Shown here in pieces: positions 45,877-55,008 of a DNA stretch of 64,000 bases. Every line of letters starts with the position of its first letter. Positions within the stretch are counted from its first letter, which is position 1. The position numbers and the translations under genes were made by a program. The stretch spans positions 1,178,001 through 1,242,000 of the forward strand of contig NZ_JBFDUZ010000001.1 of NCBI RefSeq assembly GCF_040719145.1, written 5' to 3'. Origin of the DNA: Paenibacillus sp. JQZ6Y-1 (GTDB lineage Bacteria; Bacillota; Bacilli; Paenibacillales; Paenibacillaceae). The notes beneath the pieces are model-generated. The model made no database searches. It was given only the letters and a program-made list of their open reading frames with translations, and was not told the DNA's origin.

Positions 45877-46854
45877 ATGCAGACCTATGAACAGTCTCTT
45901 CTTGATGCAAAAGCATTCGTAGAAGAGCATGATAATTTTCTGGTGGTTTCGCATGTTCAGCCGGACGGAGACGCAGTCAGTTCCACGGTAGCCGTGGGCT
46001 GGCTGCTGTCTTGTCTCGGCAAACAATTTACCCTTGTTAACGAAGGTCCGATCCCAAAACGGATGCAGTATTTGACCTTATCCGGTGAAATTATCAATTT
46101 ACTGGAAGACGGTGGCAAGCGGGAATATCAACATATCATCTGTGTCGACTGCGCGGATTTTAAGCGTGTCGGTCTGGTGAAAGACTGGATGTCGGAATCG
46201 GCGTCCATGTTGAACATAGATCATCATCCAACCAATGACCGCTATGGTGCTGTCAATGTCGTCAAGGATGACGCTGCTGCAACCGCTGAGGTTTTGTTTG
46301 ACTGGATCAATCTCTTTGATGTGGAATGGACCAAAGAAGCAGCAGAAGCGATTTATACGGGTCTGCTGACGGATACAGGTGGATTCCGCTATTCAAGCAC
46401 ATCGCCTAAAGTGATGGAGATTGCTTCCCGATTACTAGAGCTTGGTGTCAAAGGACCCGATCTGGCGGAAACGCTACTAGAAGAAGTAACGTTGCCCCAG
46501 GTGAAAGTACTGGGTCTGGCATTGTCCACGCTAGAGCTGGAGGAGAATGGCCGGATTGCGCATGTGTATGTGACACCGGAGCATATGATTCAAGCAGGTG
46601 CGGAGAATGAGGATCTAGAAGGCATCGTCAATTATCCACGTAATATTCAGGGTGTTGAGGTCGGTATTTTCTTCAAAGTCATTGACGATCATGCAGTCAA
46701 AGCGAGTCTGCGCTCTGCTGGTAGAATTGATGTGGCGGCGGTTGCTCAGCATTTTGGCGGTGGCGGGCATATCAAGGCGGCAGGCTGTCGTCTCGAAGGC
46801 AGCTTGGAGCAGGTTAAGCAGCAGGTCGTGTCATATATAAAGGAGCTTTTATGA
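45877..46854 (+). CDS. nrnA: NrnA-type DHH nanoRNase / pAp phosphatase
   Basis: The 325-residue protein has DHH-family motifs: VVSHVQPDGDAVSST, a VDCADFKR aspartate, NIDHHPTNDRYG and the DHHA1 glycine motif FGGGGHIKAAGCRL. Relatives degrade short RNAs (2-5 bases) and convert pAp to AMP. In B. subtilis nrnA lies elsewhere; here, as in clostridia and paenibacilli, it sits between rbfA and truB. Its stop overlaps truB by 4 bases. Confidence 0.93.
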   Translation: MQTYEQSLLDAKAFVEEHDNFLVVSHVQPDGDAVSSTVAVGWLLSCLGKQFTLVNEGPIPKRMQYLTLSGEIINLLEDGGKREYQHIICVDCADFKRVGLVKDWMSESASMLNIDHHPTNDRYGAVNVVKDDAAATAEVLFDWINLFDVEWTKEAAEAIYTGLLTDTGGFRYSSTSPKVMEIASRLLELGVKGPDLAETLLEEVTLPQVKVLGLALSTLELEENGRIAHVYVTPEHMIQAGAENEDLEGIVNYPRNIQGVEVGIFFKVIDDHAVKASLRSAGRIDVAAVAQHFGGGGHIKAAGCRLEGSLEQVKQQVVSYIKELL

Positions 46855-47843
46855 ACGAGTTTGATGGTGTATTGGCAATACACAAGCCGGCAGGCTTCAC
46901 TTCCCACGATGTCGTGGCGAAGGTCCGCCGATTGGTGCGTATGAAGCGAATTGGTCATACGGGTACGTTAGACCCAGCGGTTACGGGTGTATTGCCGCTT
47001 TGTTTGGGCCGTTCCACTCGAATTGTAGAGTACTTGCAGGAGATGCCCAAGGAATATGTCGCTGTACTTCGTTTTGGCATAGCGACAGATACCGAGGATC
47101 TGACAGGCGAGATTACCGAACAGGTAGAGAAGGTGGAATTGCAAGAGCAGCAGGTGCGTGAGGTGCTGAAAGGATTGACTGGTACCATCTCGCAGGTGCC
47201 GCCGATGTACTCCGCTGTCAAAATCGACGGCAAGCGTCTGTATGAGCTAGCACGCGAAGGCAAAACGGTGGAGCGCAAAGCGCGCGAAGTGCAGATTCAT
47301 GAGTTGGAAATGATCGGCTGGACACCGGGCGATCATCCAGAAGTATCGTTCCGGGTGCTCTGCTCCAAAGGTACGTATATCCGTACGCTTTGCGTCGACA
47401 TTGGTCGTGCGTTAGGGGTACCGTCGACGATGGTGCAGCTGGTACGCACACAGTCAGCAGGCATTACACTGGACAAATGTGTTACATTTGAACAGATTGA
47501 AGAGCTGATGGAGCAGGGTGCATTGGAGCAGTATCTAATTCCACCGGATCAAGCGATGTCAGCGTTGCCTGGATATACTGTAGATGCAGCCGTTTATAAG
47601 CATACGTTGCAGGGCAAGCATATCGCTCTGAACTATATTGCACCACGGGAATCGCAGTCAGTGCAACAGGAGCAGTCATCGCAAGATGAGCAAGCATTAT
47701 CAGTAGATGCCTCTGCAGATGATGAAAGTATCATAGCGGCACAGCTGCTCAAGCTGTATGCGCCGGATGGTACATTTATTGGTATTTTTCAACGCGATGA
47801 TCAGGCAGCCAAGATTGTGCCGGTCAAAGTATTTTTACCCTGA
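46851..47843 (+). CDS. truB: tRNA pseudouridine-55 synthase TruB
   Basis: The 330-residue protein has the catalytic motif GHTGTLDPAVTGVLPLCLG with D41, plus RFGIATDTEDLTG and SKGTYIRTLCVDIG. It makes pseudouridine 55 in the T loop of tRNA. Near the C-terminus (about residues 262-292) is a Ser/Gln/Glu/Asp-rich insertion just before the last conserved strand pair (LLKLYAPDGTFIGIF). It overlaps nrnA by 4 bases. Confidence 0.95.
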   Translation: MNEFDGVLAIHKPAGFTSHDVVAKVRRLVRMKRIGHTGTLDPAVTGVLPLCLGRSTRIVEYLQEMPKEYVAVLRFGIATDTEDLTGEITEQVEKVELQEQQVREVLKGLTGTISQVPPMYSAVKIDGKRLYELAREGKTVERKAREVQIHELEMIGWTPGDHPEVSFRVLCSKGTYIRTLCVDIGRALGVPSTMVQLVRTQSAGITLDKCVTFEQIEELMEQGALEQYLIPPDQAMSALPGYTVDAAVYKHTLQGKHIALNYIAPRESQSVQQEQSSQDEQALSVDASADDESIIAAQLLKLYAPDGTFIGIFQRDDQAAKIVPVKVFLP

Positions 47844-47901
47844 CCTCTTACGACCAGCTTGAGTAAACACATTCATTTGTAGAAATGCGGGTGATATCAC
47901 A

Positions 47902-48840
47902 GTGAATATAGTAAGGTTGGCTTATCCATGGCCGGAAGACGGCATTCCGCACGCAGCAGGCCCGCAGGTGATGGTGATCGGTCAGTTTGACGGTGTTCAT
48001 CTCGGACATGCTAGTGTGATCGATTATGGCATCCGGCTGGCAAGGCGGCTTGGCATTTCCGCTTCCGTCATGACCTTTGATCCGAATCCGAAGGAAGTGC
48101 TTGGCAAAGGCGATTATGAAGGCTATTTGACCCCGCTTGCCATCAAGGAAGAAATACTGCGCGGCATGGGTGTAGATACACTCTATGTAGCGGAGTTCAA
48201 CCATGCGTTTGCAACCGTGACACCAGAGCAGTTTTATGAACAAATGCTGGTGCCGCTACAGGTGCAGACCGCTGTCGTTGGATTTGATTTTCATTTTGGT
48301 CACCGTGGTGCCGGCACACCGGAATTGCTACGGGAACTAGGCCAGGATACGCTGTCGGTGGAAACTGTACCTGCCTTTTTGTTGGAAGATAGCAAAGTTA
48401 GCAGCTCGGCGATTCGCCGTGCCTTGCGTGATGGTGATGTTGCTCATGCGGCATTGCTGCTCGGACGCCCGTACCAGATTCGCGGTACGGTAGTGGACGG
48501 GGATAAACGAGGGCGTACGATCGGTTTCCCAACAGCCAATTTACAGCTAAATGAAAAATACGTCGTTCCTCGTCCGGGTGTATATGCGGTACGAGTCATG
48601 GCAGATGGAGCGTGGCGCCCGAGCGTAATGAATATCGGCTTCAAGCCGACCTTCCAAACGGGGGAGAAACGTCCAAGCTTTGAAGCGCATATTCTGGACT
48701 TCCAAGGTGATCTGTACGGTCAACAATTAGCGGTAGAACTCGTTGATTATATCCGCGATGAGCGCAAATTCGGCTCCATTGACGAACTGGTAACTCAGAT
48801 CACCGCGGATGCACAAACGGCGCGTCAGATTCTTTCATAA
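47902..48840 (+). CDS. ribF: Bifunctional riboflavin kinase / FAD synthetase
   Basis: GTG start; the upstream GGGTGATA site is weak. The 312-residue protein has the N-terminal FMN adenylyltransferase (VIGQFDGVHLGHASV, VVGFDFHFGHRGAG) and the C-terminal riboflavin kinase (KRGRTIGFPTANLQLN, and MNIGFKPTF). It makes FMN and FAD. It ends the rimP operon; rpsO has its own promoter 5 bases after the stop codon. Confidence 0.95.
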   Translation: MNIVRLAYPWPEDGIPHAAGPQVMVIGQFDGVHLGHASVIDYGIRLARRLGISASVMTFDPNPKEVLGKGDYEGYLTPLAIKEEILRGMGVDTLYVAEFNHAFATVTPEQFYEQMLVPLQVQTAVVGFDFHFGHRGAGTPELLRELGQDTLSVETVPAFLLEDSKVSSSAIRRALRDGDVAHAALLLGRPYQIRGTVVDGDKRGRTIGFPTANLQLNEKYVVPRPGVYAVRVMADGAWRPSVMNIGFKPTFQTGEKRPSFEAHILDFQGDLYGQQLAVELVDYIRDERKFGSIDELVTQITADAQTARQILS

Positions 48841-48845
48841 CGGCA

Positions 48846-48875
48846 TTGCTATTTGCAATCCCTATGTGTTATACT
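48846..48875 (+). promoter_or_regulatory. Promoter of rpsO
   Basis: TTGCTA at 48846-48851, 18 bases, then TATACT at 48870-48875. It lies immediately after ribF and leaves a leader of about 108 bases. Confidence 0.6.
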
Positions 48876-48879
48876 GATC

Positions 48880-48990
48880 AACGTTGCTGTTTCTGATATC
48901 AGCAACATAACCTTGGCTTGGTTATTCGGTCTCACCGCCGATATCGAGGCCAATGGCGATTATTTATGAAATTTTAAGGAGGTGAATAGG
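48880..48990 (+). promoter_or_regulatory. Structured rpsO leader
   Basis: Two adjacent hairpins are clear: 48883-48889 with 48900-48906 (7 bases) and 48907-48912 with 48920-48925 (6 bases). A third, CGGT with ACCG (about 48927-48937), may follow. S15 represses its own mRNA through structured leaders in several phyla, including Geobacillus, so autoregulation is likely but unproven. Confidence 0.5.
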
Positions 48991-49260
48991 ATGGCATTAA
49001 CTCAAGAGCGTAAGCAACAACTGATCGAGGAGTACAGAACTCACGAGTCCGATACAGGATCACCGGAGGTACAAGTCGCTATCCTGACGCAAAACATCTT
49101 GAACCTGCAGGATCATTTCCGCAGCCACAAAAAGGATCATCATTCCCGTCGTGGTCTGTTGAAAATGGTAGGTCAACGTCGTAAGCTTCTGGCTTACATC
49201 AAGAAAAATGATGTTAAACGTTACAGCGCACTGATCGAACGTCTCGGTCTGCGTCGCTAA
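48991..49260 (+). CDS. rpsO: Ribosomal protein S15
   Basis: The ATG at 48991 with AAGGAGGTGA upstream gives the standard 89 residues; the GTG at 48982 lies inside the ribosome binding site. Motifs [38 protein letters not shown] and [20 protein letters not shown] are typical. S15 is an early-binding 30S protein. It has its own promoter, leader and terminator. Confidence 0.98.
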   Translation: MALTQERKQQLIEEYRTHESDTGSPEVQVAILTQNILNLQDHFRSHKKDHHSRRGLLKMVGQRRKLLAYIKKNDVKRYSALIERLGLRR

Positions 49261-49277
49261 AACTAAAATGCAATTCC

Positions 49278-49343
49278 AAAGCAGCCTGGTTGTTCAGCCG
49301 TATGGTCTTTTCGGAGCCAACGGCGGCGGCCGGGTTGCTTTTT
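49278..49343 (+). terminator. Intrinsic terminator after rpsO
   Basis: An approximately 12-pair stem (about 49278-49289 with 49330-49341, a few G-U pairs) encloses a GC-rich loop and is followed by a T-run to 49343. Confidence 0.7.
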
Positions 49344-49434
49344 GTAAGTACACATATTTTTCCGGTTGATATTCTCGGAAGGGAATTGAGACTTGATTAT
49401 AGAATAGTAGGATGACCTAAAAAGGAGGAATTTC

Positions 49435-51543
49435 ATGGAACAGCGAGTTGAAATGCAGCTCGGAGGCAGAACCCTCGTACTGGAAACTGGCCGTCTGGCC
49501 AAGCAGGCAAACGCAGCAGTAATGGTGCGTTACGGCGATACGTCTGTACTCTGTACGGTAACGGCGTCTTCCGAGCCCAAAGATCTGGACTTTTTCCCTC
49601 TTACCGTAAACTACGAAGAAAAGCTGTATGCCGTAGGTAAAATTCCCGGTGGATTTATTAAACGTGAAGGCAGACCGAGCGAGAAAGCGATTCTGGCAAG
49701 CCGTCTGACCGACCGTCCGATCCGCCCATTGTTCCCGGAAGGCTTCCGGAATGATGTACAGGTTGCCAACTATGTAATGAGTGTAGAGCAAGACTGCGAG
49801 CCGCAAATTGCTGCGATGATCGGTACGTCTGCTGCACTGAGCATTTCCGATGTGCCGTTTGATGGTCCAATCGGTGGTGTAGCGGTTGGTCGTGTAGATG
49901 GCGAGTTTGTCATCAACCCGACGATTGCTCAACAAGAAGTAAGCGAAATGTATCTGGTTGTTGCCGGTACACGCAATGCGATTATGATGGTGGAAGCAGA
50001 AGCAAATGAGCTGCCAGAGGATATCATGCTGGAAGCAATCATGTTTGGTCATGCTGAAATCCAAAATATCGTTACGACGATTGAGCAACTGGTACAAGTC
50101 GCAGGCAAGCCGAAAATGGCAGTGAAACTGCACACCGTGAACAGTGATGTAAACAGTGCTGTTCGTGCATTCGCAGAAGCACGTCTGGTAGACGCGCTGA
50201 AAATTGCTGAGAAGCAAGCACGTCAGGATGCTATCGATGTAGTAAACAACGATGCGGTTGCTCATTTTGAACAACAATACGCGGAAACGCCTGAATACAT
50301 GGATGATGTAAAAGAAGTGCTGCACGATATCGTTAAAGAAGAAGTGCGCCGTCTGATCACCCATGATAAAGTACGTCCAGATGGACGTAAGCTTGAAGAG
50401 ATTCGTCCAATCGAATGTGATGCGAAACTGCTGCCAAGAACGCACGGTTCCGGTCTATTCACACGTGGACAAACACAAGTACTTAGTATTTGTACACTTG
50501 GTGCGCTTGGTGATGTGCAGATTCTGGATGGTATTGCACCAGAAGAATCCAAACGCTTCATGCACCATTATAACTTCCCGCCATTCAGTGTCGGTGAAGC
50601 ACGTCCGCTTCGTCCTCCGGGTCGTCGCGAAATCGGTCACGGTGCACTCGGTGAGCGCGCAATGTCCAAAGTTATCCCTTCGGAAAAAGAATTCCCGTAC
50701 ACCATCCGTGTCGTTTCCGAAGTACTGGAATCCAACGGTTCCACTTCTCAAGCAAGTATCTGCGCCAGCATTCTGGCAATGATGGATGCAGGCGTACCGA
50801 TCAAAGCACCGGTAGCCGGTATTGCGATGGGTCTGATCAAAGATGGCGATCATGTATCCATCCTGAGCGATATTCAAGGTATGGAAGATCACCTCGGCGA
50901 TATGGACTTTAAAGTAGCCGGTACAGCTGAAGGTGTAACTGCTATCCAAATGGATATCAAAATCAACGGCATCGACCGTCAAATTTTGTCCGAAGCACTG
51001 TCTCAGGCGCGCGAAGGCCGTCTGCACATTCTCGGCAAAATGAACGCTTTGATGGACAAACCGAGAACAAGCCTGTCTCAATATGCTCCGAAAATCGTGA
51101 TCATCAACATCAACCCGGATAAAATCCGTGATGTTATCGGTCCCGGCGGTAAAATCATCAACAAAATCATTGATGAAACTGGCGTGAAAATCGATATCGA
51201 GCAAGACGGTCGCGTATTCATCGGTTCTTCCGACGAAGAAATGATCAAAAAAGCACAAAAAATGATCGAAGATCTCGTACGCGAAGTCGTTGTTGGCGAA
51301 ACGTACCTAGGTAAAGTAAAACGGATCGAGAAATTTGGCGCATTCGTAGAACTGATTCCTGGTAAAGACGGTCTCGTTCACATTTCCCAGCTGTCTAACG
51401 AGCGTGTGGCAAAAGTGGAAGACGTTGTAGCTATTGGCGATATGATCACGGTGAAAGTAACTGAGATCGATGGTCAAGGTCGCGTAAACCTGTCCCGCAA
51501 AGTACTGCTGACTGCAGAAGCAGGCGAAAAAGCAAACTCCTAA
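49435..51543 (+). CDS. pnp: Polynucleotide phosphorylase
   Basis: The 702-residue protein has two RNase PH domains (first with [20 protein letters not shown] and [11 protein letters not shown], second with [17 protein letters not shown] and [19 protein letters not shown]), a KH domain ([16 protein letters not shown]) and an S1 domain ([16 protein letters not shown]). It degrades RNA by phosphorolysis and is the main 3'-5' exonuclease in B. subtilis decay. AAAAGGAGG precedes the ATG. No consensus promoter is evident between the rpsO terminator and the gene. Confidence 0.98.
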   Translation: MEQRVEMQLGGRTLVLETGRLAKQANAAVMVRYGDTSVLCTVTASSEPKDLDFFPLTVNYEEKLYAVGKIPGGFIKREGRPSEKAILASRLTDRPIRPLFPEGFRNDVQVANYVMSVEQDCEPQIAAMIGTSAALSISDVPFDGPIGGVAVGRVDGEFVINPTIAQQEVSEMYLVVAGTRNAIMMVEAEANELPEDIMLEAIMFGHAEIQNIVTTIEQLVQVAGKPKMAVKLHTVNSDVNSAVRAFAEARLVDALKIAEKQARQDAIDVVNNDAVAHFEQQYAETPEYMDDVKEVLHDIVKEEVRRLITHDKVRPDGRKLEEIRPIECDAKLLPRTHGSGLFTRGQTQVLSICTLGALGDVQILDGIAPEESKRFMHHYNFPPFSVGEARPLRPPGRREIGHGALGERAMSKVIPSEKEFPYTIRVVSEVLESNGSTSQASICASILAMMDAGVPIKAPVAGIAMGLIKDGDHVSILSDIQGMEDHLGDMDFKVAGTAEGVTAIQMDIKINGIDRQILSEALSQAREGRLHILGKMNALMDKPRTSLSQYAPKIVIININPDKIRDVIGPGGKIINKIIDETGVKIDIEQDGRVFIGSSDEEMIKKAQKMIEDLVREVVVGETYLGKVKRIEKFGAFVELIPGKDGLVHISQLSNERVAKVEDVVAIGDMITVKVTEIDGQGRVNLSRKVLLTAEAGEKANS

Positions 51544-51614
51544 TCCTTGATGTGTCCGTCAGGACGCTAGAGTGTTGGCAGAATGCTGCCTGTTAATTTC
51601 ATAGCTAGATGAGT

Positions 51615-51648
51615 AAAAGAGCCAGAGTCTGTTTCTGACTCTTTTTTT
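51615..51648 (+). terminator. Intrinsic terminator after pnp
   Basis: An 11-base stem with one C-A mismatch (51615-51625 with 51635-51645) is followed by a seven-T run at 51642-51648. Confidence 0.8.
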
Positions 51649-51792
51649 CATTTCTACGTGTATTTCCTGCTTCTGCCAAAATCATGATACGATTGTCATC
51701 TGCTGTCAGCGTAGAATACGAAAATACAGTCCATCGTAGAGCAACGTGCGATATAGATTATGATCATTTTTTTGTATTATAAAAACAAGTTT

Positions 51793-51822
51793 TTGCAGTG
51801 GATGACAGTTTCTTTCTATAAT
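51793..51822 (+). promoter_or_regulatory. Sigma-A promoter of the M16 peptidase gene
   Basis: TTGCAG at 51793-51798, 18 bases, then a perfect TATAAT at 51817-51822. B. subtilis mlpA lies downstream of pnpA-ylxY, but here the gene seems to have its own housekeeping promoter. Confidence 0.7.
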
Positions 51823-51984
51823 AAGCAATCGGAAGGAAAGGCAATACGTAGTTATAATCCTACTCATCACCAGATAAGGAAGATCAGATAGGCAGCTGCA
51901 TCATGTGATATCCAAGATGCAGGTAGAGCCAAATCGAATATTATGTTAGGATAGGAATGCATTTATCAATGAGGGGGCCAGTCA

Positions 51985-53238
51985 ATGGAACGGATACAAT
52001 TGAATAATGGTCTGCGGATCGTTATGGAAAAGATGCCGACTTTCCGTTCTGTCACATTCGGAATCTGGATCAAAACCGGTTCTCGTAACGAAAGTCTGGT
52101 GACAAACGGAATTTCGCATTTTATTGAGCATATGCTGTTCAAAGGCACCAAACGCTTTGATGCCAAAAAGATCGCTGAAATTTTCGACGGCATCGGCGGT
52201 AATGTCAATGCCTTTACAAGCAAGGAATATACATGCTTCTATGCCAAAGTGCTGGATGAGCATCTGGAGATTGCGCTGGATATTTTATCCGATATGTTTT
52301 TCAATTCTCTATTGGATGCCGACGAGCTGGCACGGGAGAAAAATGTCATTCTAGAGGAAATTTCCATGTATGAAGATGATCCCGACGATCTGGTGCATGA
52401 TCTGGTGACTGTTGCTTCGTATGGCAATCACCCGCTTGCTTATCCGATTCTTGGGACGTCTGAGCGTCTAGCGCCGATGGGACCAGATCAACTTCGGTTA
52501 TTTATGAAGGATCGTTATACAATTGAAAATACTGTGATCAGCATTGCTGGTCATATCGACGATAGTGTCGTACCGCTGCTGGAAAAATATTTTGGTGGTT
52601 TTGATATTCACGGTAGTGAACAGGAACTGACTGCACCGACCTTCAAAGGTGAACTTGCCTTTCACAAAAAGAAAACTGAACAAAATCATATCTGCATCAA
52701 CTTCCCAGGTGGTAAAATAGATGATCCGAGATACTACGCTATGGTGCTGCTCAACAATGCACTGGGCGGCGGCATGAGCTCGCGTTTATTTCAGGAAATC
52801 CGTGAGAAGCGTGGTCTAGCGTACTCCGTCTATTCTTACTATACTGCACATGCAGATAGCGGACTGTTTACGATCTATGCTGGTACAGCGCCGAAGCAGA
52901 CACAGGACGTATTCGAGCTGACCCACAACCTGCTGCATGATCTGAAGGTGAATGGCTTAACCGAGTACGAATTGGAGCAAGGCAAGCAGCAGCTCAAGGG
53001 TAGCCTGATTCTTGGATTGGAAAGCACAAGCAGCATGATGAATCGTCTGGGCAAAAACGAAATTATGCTAGGACAGCATGATACAGTTGACGAGACGATC
53101 CGCTATATCGAAGAGGTGCAAATGGAGGATATCCGTTCTGTCATCGACGATATGTTTGCGGAGCCGTATGCGCTGGCAATGGTAGGCGCATCGGATAAAA
53201 GCATTGCACATGTAAGGAGAGATGAACTTGTCCACTAA
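51985..53238 (+). CDS. mlpA: M16-family zinc peptidase
   Basis: The 417-residue protein has the inverted zinc motif H45-F-I-E48-H49 ([14 protein letters not shown]) and the distal Glu pair near 124-125 ([13 protein letters not shown]), as in processing-peptidase-type M16 enzymes. The C-terminal inactive-type domain includes [21 protein letters not shown]. subtilis YmxG/MlpA at this locus has been proposed as a processing protease. AGGGGGCC precedes the ATG. It overlaps dut. Confidence 0.92.
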   Translation: MERIQLNNGLRIVMEKMPTFRSVTFGIWIKTGSRNESLVTNGISHFIEHMLFKGTKRFDAKKIAEIFDGIGGNVNAFTSKEYTCFYAKVLDEHLEIALDILSDMFFNSLLDADELAREKNVILEEISMYEDDPDDLVHDLVTVASYGNHPLAYPILGTSERLAPMGPDQLRLFMKDRYTIENTVISIAGHIDDSVVPLLEKYFGGFDIHGSEQELTAPTFKGELAFHKKKTEQNHICINFPGGKIDDPRYYAMVLLNNALGGGMSSRLFQEIREKRGLAYSVYSYYTAHADSGLFTIYAGTAPKQTQDVFELTHNLLHDLKVNGLTEYELEQGKQQLKGSLILGLESTSSMMNRLGKNEIMLGQHDTVDETIRYIEEVQMEDIRSVIDDMFAEPYALAMVGASDKSIAHVRRDELVH

Positions 53239-53686
53239 TGCCTTTACTATCGAAATTATGACCCTTGCAAACCACGAAGGTCTGGAGCTGCCGCGCAAAA
53301 TGTCCGAGCAGGCTTCTGGCTATGATCTGTATGCAGCGGTTGATGCACCGATTACACTGCAACCCGGCGAACGCATGCTAGTACCGACAGGTCTAGCGCT
53401 GGCAATGCCGGGCGGACTAGAAGCACAGATTCGTCCACGCAGCGGTCTTGCATTGAAACATGGAATCACCTCGCTCAATACACCAGGTACGATTGACGCA
53501 GACTATCGTGGTGAGATCAAAGTACTGCTGATCAATCATGGTCAAGAGCCGTTTGAGATTACACGCGGTGAACGTATTGCGCAGATGGTATTCCAAATCG
53601 TACCCGAAACGCATTTGGTACAAGTACAGGAATTATCAGAAACCGTACGCGGAGCTGGCGGATTCGGTCATACGGGTACCAAATAA
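53228..53686 (+). CDS. dut: dUTP diphosphatase
   Basis: TTG 53228 (AGGAG 8 bases upstream) is preferred over ATG 53222, which is only 2 bases from that site. The 152-residue protein has the trimeric dUTPase motifs: [44 protein letters not shown] and [11 protein letters not shown]. It hydrolyses dUTP to dUMP. It overlaps the M16 gene by 11 bases. In B. subtilis ymxH and spoVFA come next; here asd follows. Confidence 0.96.
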   Translation: MSTNAFTIEIMTLANHEGLELPRKMSEQASGYDLYAAVDAPITLQPGERMLVPTGLALAMPGGLEAQIRPRSGLALKHGITSLNTPGTIDADYRGEIKVLLINHGQEPFEITRGERIAQMVFQIVPETHLVQVQELSETVRGAGGFGHTGTK

Positions 53687-53775
53687 TACGCTATATTATA
53701 GCTAGAAAAGACGCTGCGATACCATATCCCATTATCAGCAAAGCGTCAGTGCTTTAAAACTTTTCTGCAAAACAG

Positions 53776-53804
53776 TTGAAAGATATGACAGGGAATGATA
53801 TTAT
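53776..53804 (+). promoter_or_regulatory. Sigma-A promoter of the asd-dapG-dapA operon
   Basis: TTGAAA at 53776-53781, a 17-base spacer and TATTAT at 53799-53804, with TGA just before the -10. It leaves a leader of about 130 bases. Confidence 0.75.
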
Positions 53805-53810
53805 TTCTAC

Positions 53811-53943
53811 AATTATTGCAGGATACTGAAATTTATTTCCGGCACTATTCGCCGGGCGGTCAGGGTCTGCGGTGGTCGTAATAGACCGCCGTTTCAGTCT
53901 TTGTACAGATGCCCTGCAAAATCGAAGGGGAGAGAGATGCTAG
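53811..53943 (+). promoter_or_regulatory. Structured asd leader with competing pairings
   Basis: GACCGCC at 53884-53890 can pair perfectly with GGCGGTC at 53855-53861 or, with one G-U, with GGTGGTC at 53871-53877. The segment ACTGAAA (53825-53831) pairs with TTTCAGT (53892-53898) around both. CCGGC (53839-53843) pairs with GCCGG (53851-53855), and CAGGG (53861-53865) with CCCTG (53912-53916). No lysine riboswitch signature is seen. Confidence 0.5.
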
Positions 53944-54993
53944 ATGTCTAATCAATTCTTTAATGTGGCTGTCGTTGGAGCGACAGGAGCAGTAGGACAA
54001 CAGATTGTAAGATTGCTGGAGGAACGCGATTTTCCGGTGAAAACGCTGAAGCTTCTGTCTTCCGCGCGCTCGGCTGGTAAAAAGGTGCTGTTCAAAGGGC
54101 AGGAAGTGACGGTAGAAGAAGCAACGCCGGATAGCTTTGCTGGTGTAGACATTGCGCTGTTCAGTGCTGGTGGTGACATCAGTAAGGCACTGGCACCGCA
54201 TGCTGTTCGTCATGGCGCAGTTTGTATCGACAATACGAACGCTTACCGTATGGACCCGGATACACCGCTGATTGTACCGGAAGTTAATGCGGAACGCATT
54301 GCCGATCACAAAGGCATTATCGCGAATCCAAACTGTTCCACCATTCAAATGGTAGCTGCTCTGAAGCCACTGTATGACCGTTATGGTATCGAACGCATCA
54401 TCGCCTCGACCTATCAGGCGGTATCCGGTGCGGGCAACCAGGCGATCGAAGAATTGAAGCGTCAAAGCCAATCTGCGCTAGCGGGTGAAGATGTACAACC
54501 AGACATTCTTCCGGTTGGCTCTCTGCCAGTGAAGCACCAAATCGCTTTCAACGCGATTCCGCAAATTGATAAATTTCAGGACAACGGCTATACACTGGAA
54601 GAGATGAAAATGGTTCGGGAAACGAAGAAAATCATGGAAGATGATGACATCAAAGTCACCACTACATGTGTACGTATCCCAGTTGTGTATGGACACTCGG
54701 AGTCCGTATACGTTGAATTAAAACAGGACTTTGATCTGGACGAAGTAAAACAGCTTCTCCAATCTGCACCGGGCGTAACGCTGGTGGATGATCCGGCTAA
54801 TCAAGCCTATCCACTCGCAACGGATGCAGCCGGCAAAAACGATGTGTTCGTAGGCCGTCTGCGCCGCGATCTGGGCGATTCCCGTGGCTTGAACATGTGG
54901 ATCGTATCGGATAACCTGCTCAAAGGCGCAGCATGGAATGCGGTTCAAATCGCCGAGATCATCGCCGCAAAAACAGCAGCAGTTAGCAGCTAA
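53944..54993 (+). CDS. asd: Aspartate-semialdehyde dehydrogenase
   Basis: The 349-residue protein has the NADP-binding start VAVVGATGAVGQQIVRLLEE, the active-site Cys in IANPNCSTIQMV, and STYQAVSGAGNQAIEELKRQ. It reduces aspartyl phosphate in the aspartate family pathway (lysine, threonine, methionine, diaminopimelate). It starts the operon with dapG (9 bases downstream) and dapA. AGGGGAGAGA precedes the ATG. Confidence 0.97.
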   Translation: MSNQFFNVAVVGATGAVGQQIVRLLEERDFPVKTLKLLSSARSAGKKVLFKGQEVTVEEATPDSFAGVDIALFSAGGDISKALAPHAVRHGAVCIDNTNAYRMDPDTPLIVPEVNAERIADHKGIIANPNCSTIQMVAALKPLYDRYGIERIIASTYQAVSGAGNQAIEELKRQSQSALAGEDVQPDILPVGSLPVKHQIAFNAIPQIDKFQDNGYTLEEMKMVRETKKIMEDDDIKVTTTCVRIPVVYGHSESVYVELKQDFDLDEVKQLLQSAPGVTLVDDPANQAYPLATDAAGKNDVFVGRLRRDLGDSRGLNMWIVSDNLLKGAAWNAVQIAEIIAAKTAAVSS

Positions 54994-55008
54994 CGGAGGC
55001 GTATGGTC

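Larger units (their letters stand above)
51544..51984 (+). other. pnp-M16 peptidase intergenic region
   Basis: This 441-base gap holds the pnp terminator (51615-51648), a promoter (51793-51822) and a leader of about 155 bases. In B. subtilis the polysaccharide deacetylase gene ylxY occupies this place; no trace of it is visible. Confidence 0.65.

Noticed and set aside
53811-53943. Lysine riboswitch upstream of asd
   Set aside because: The leader is too short and the conserved lysine-box core is not visible; the structure seen is of another kind.
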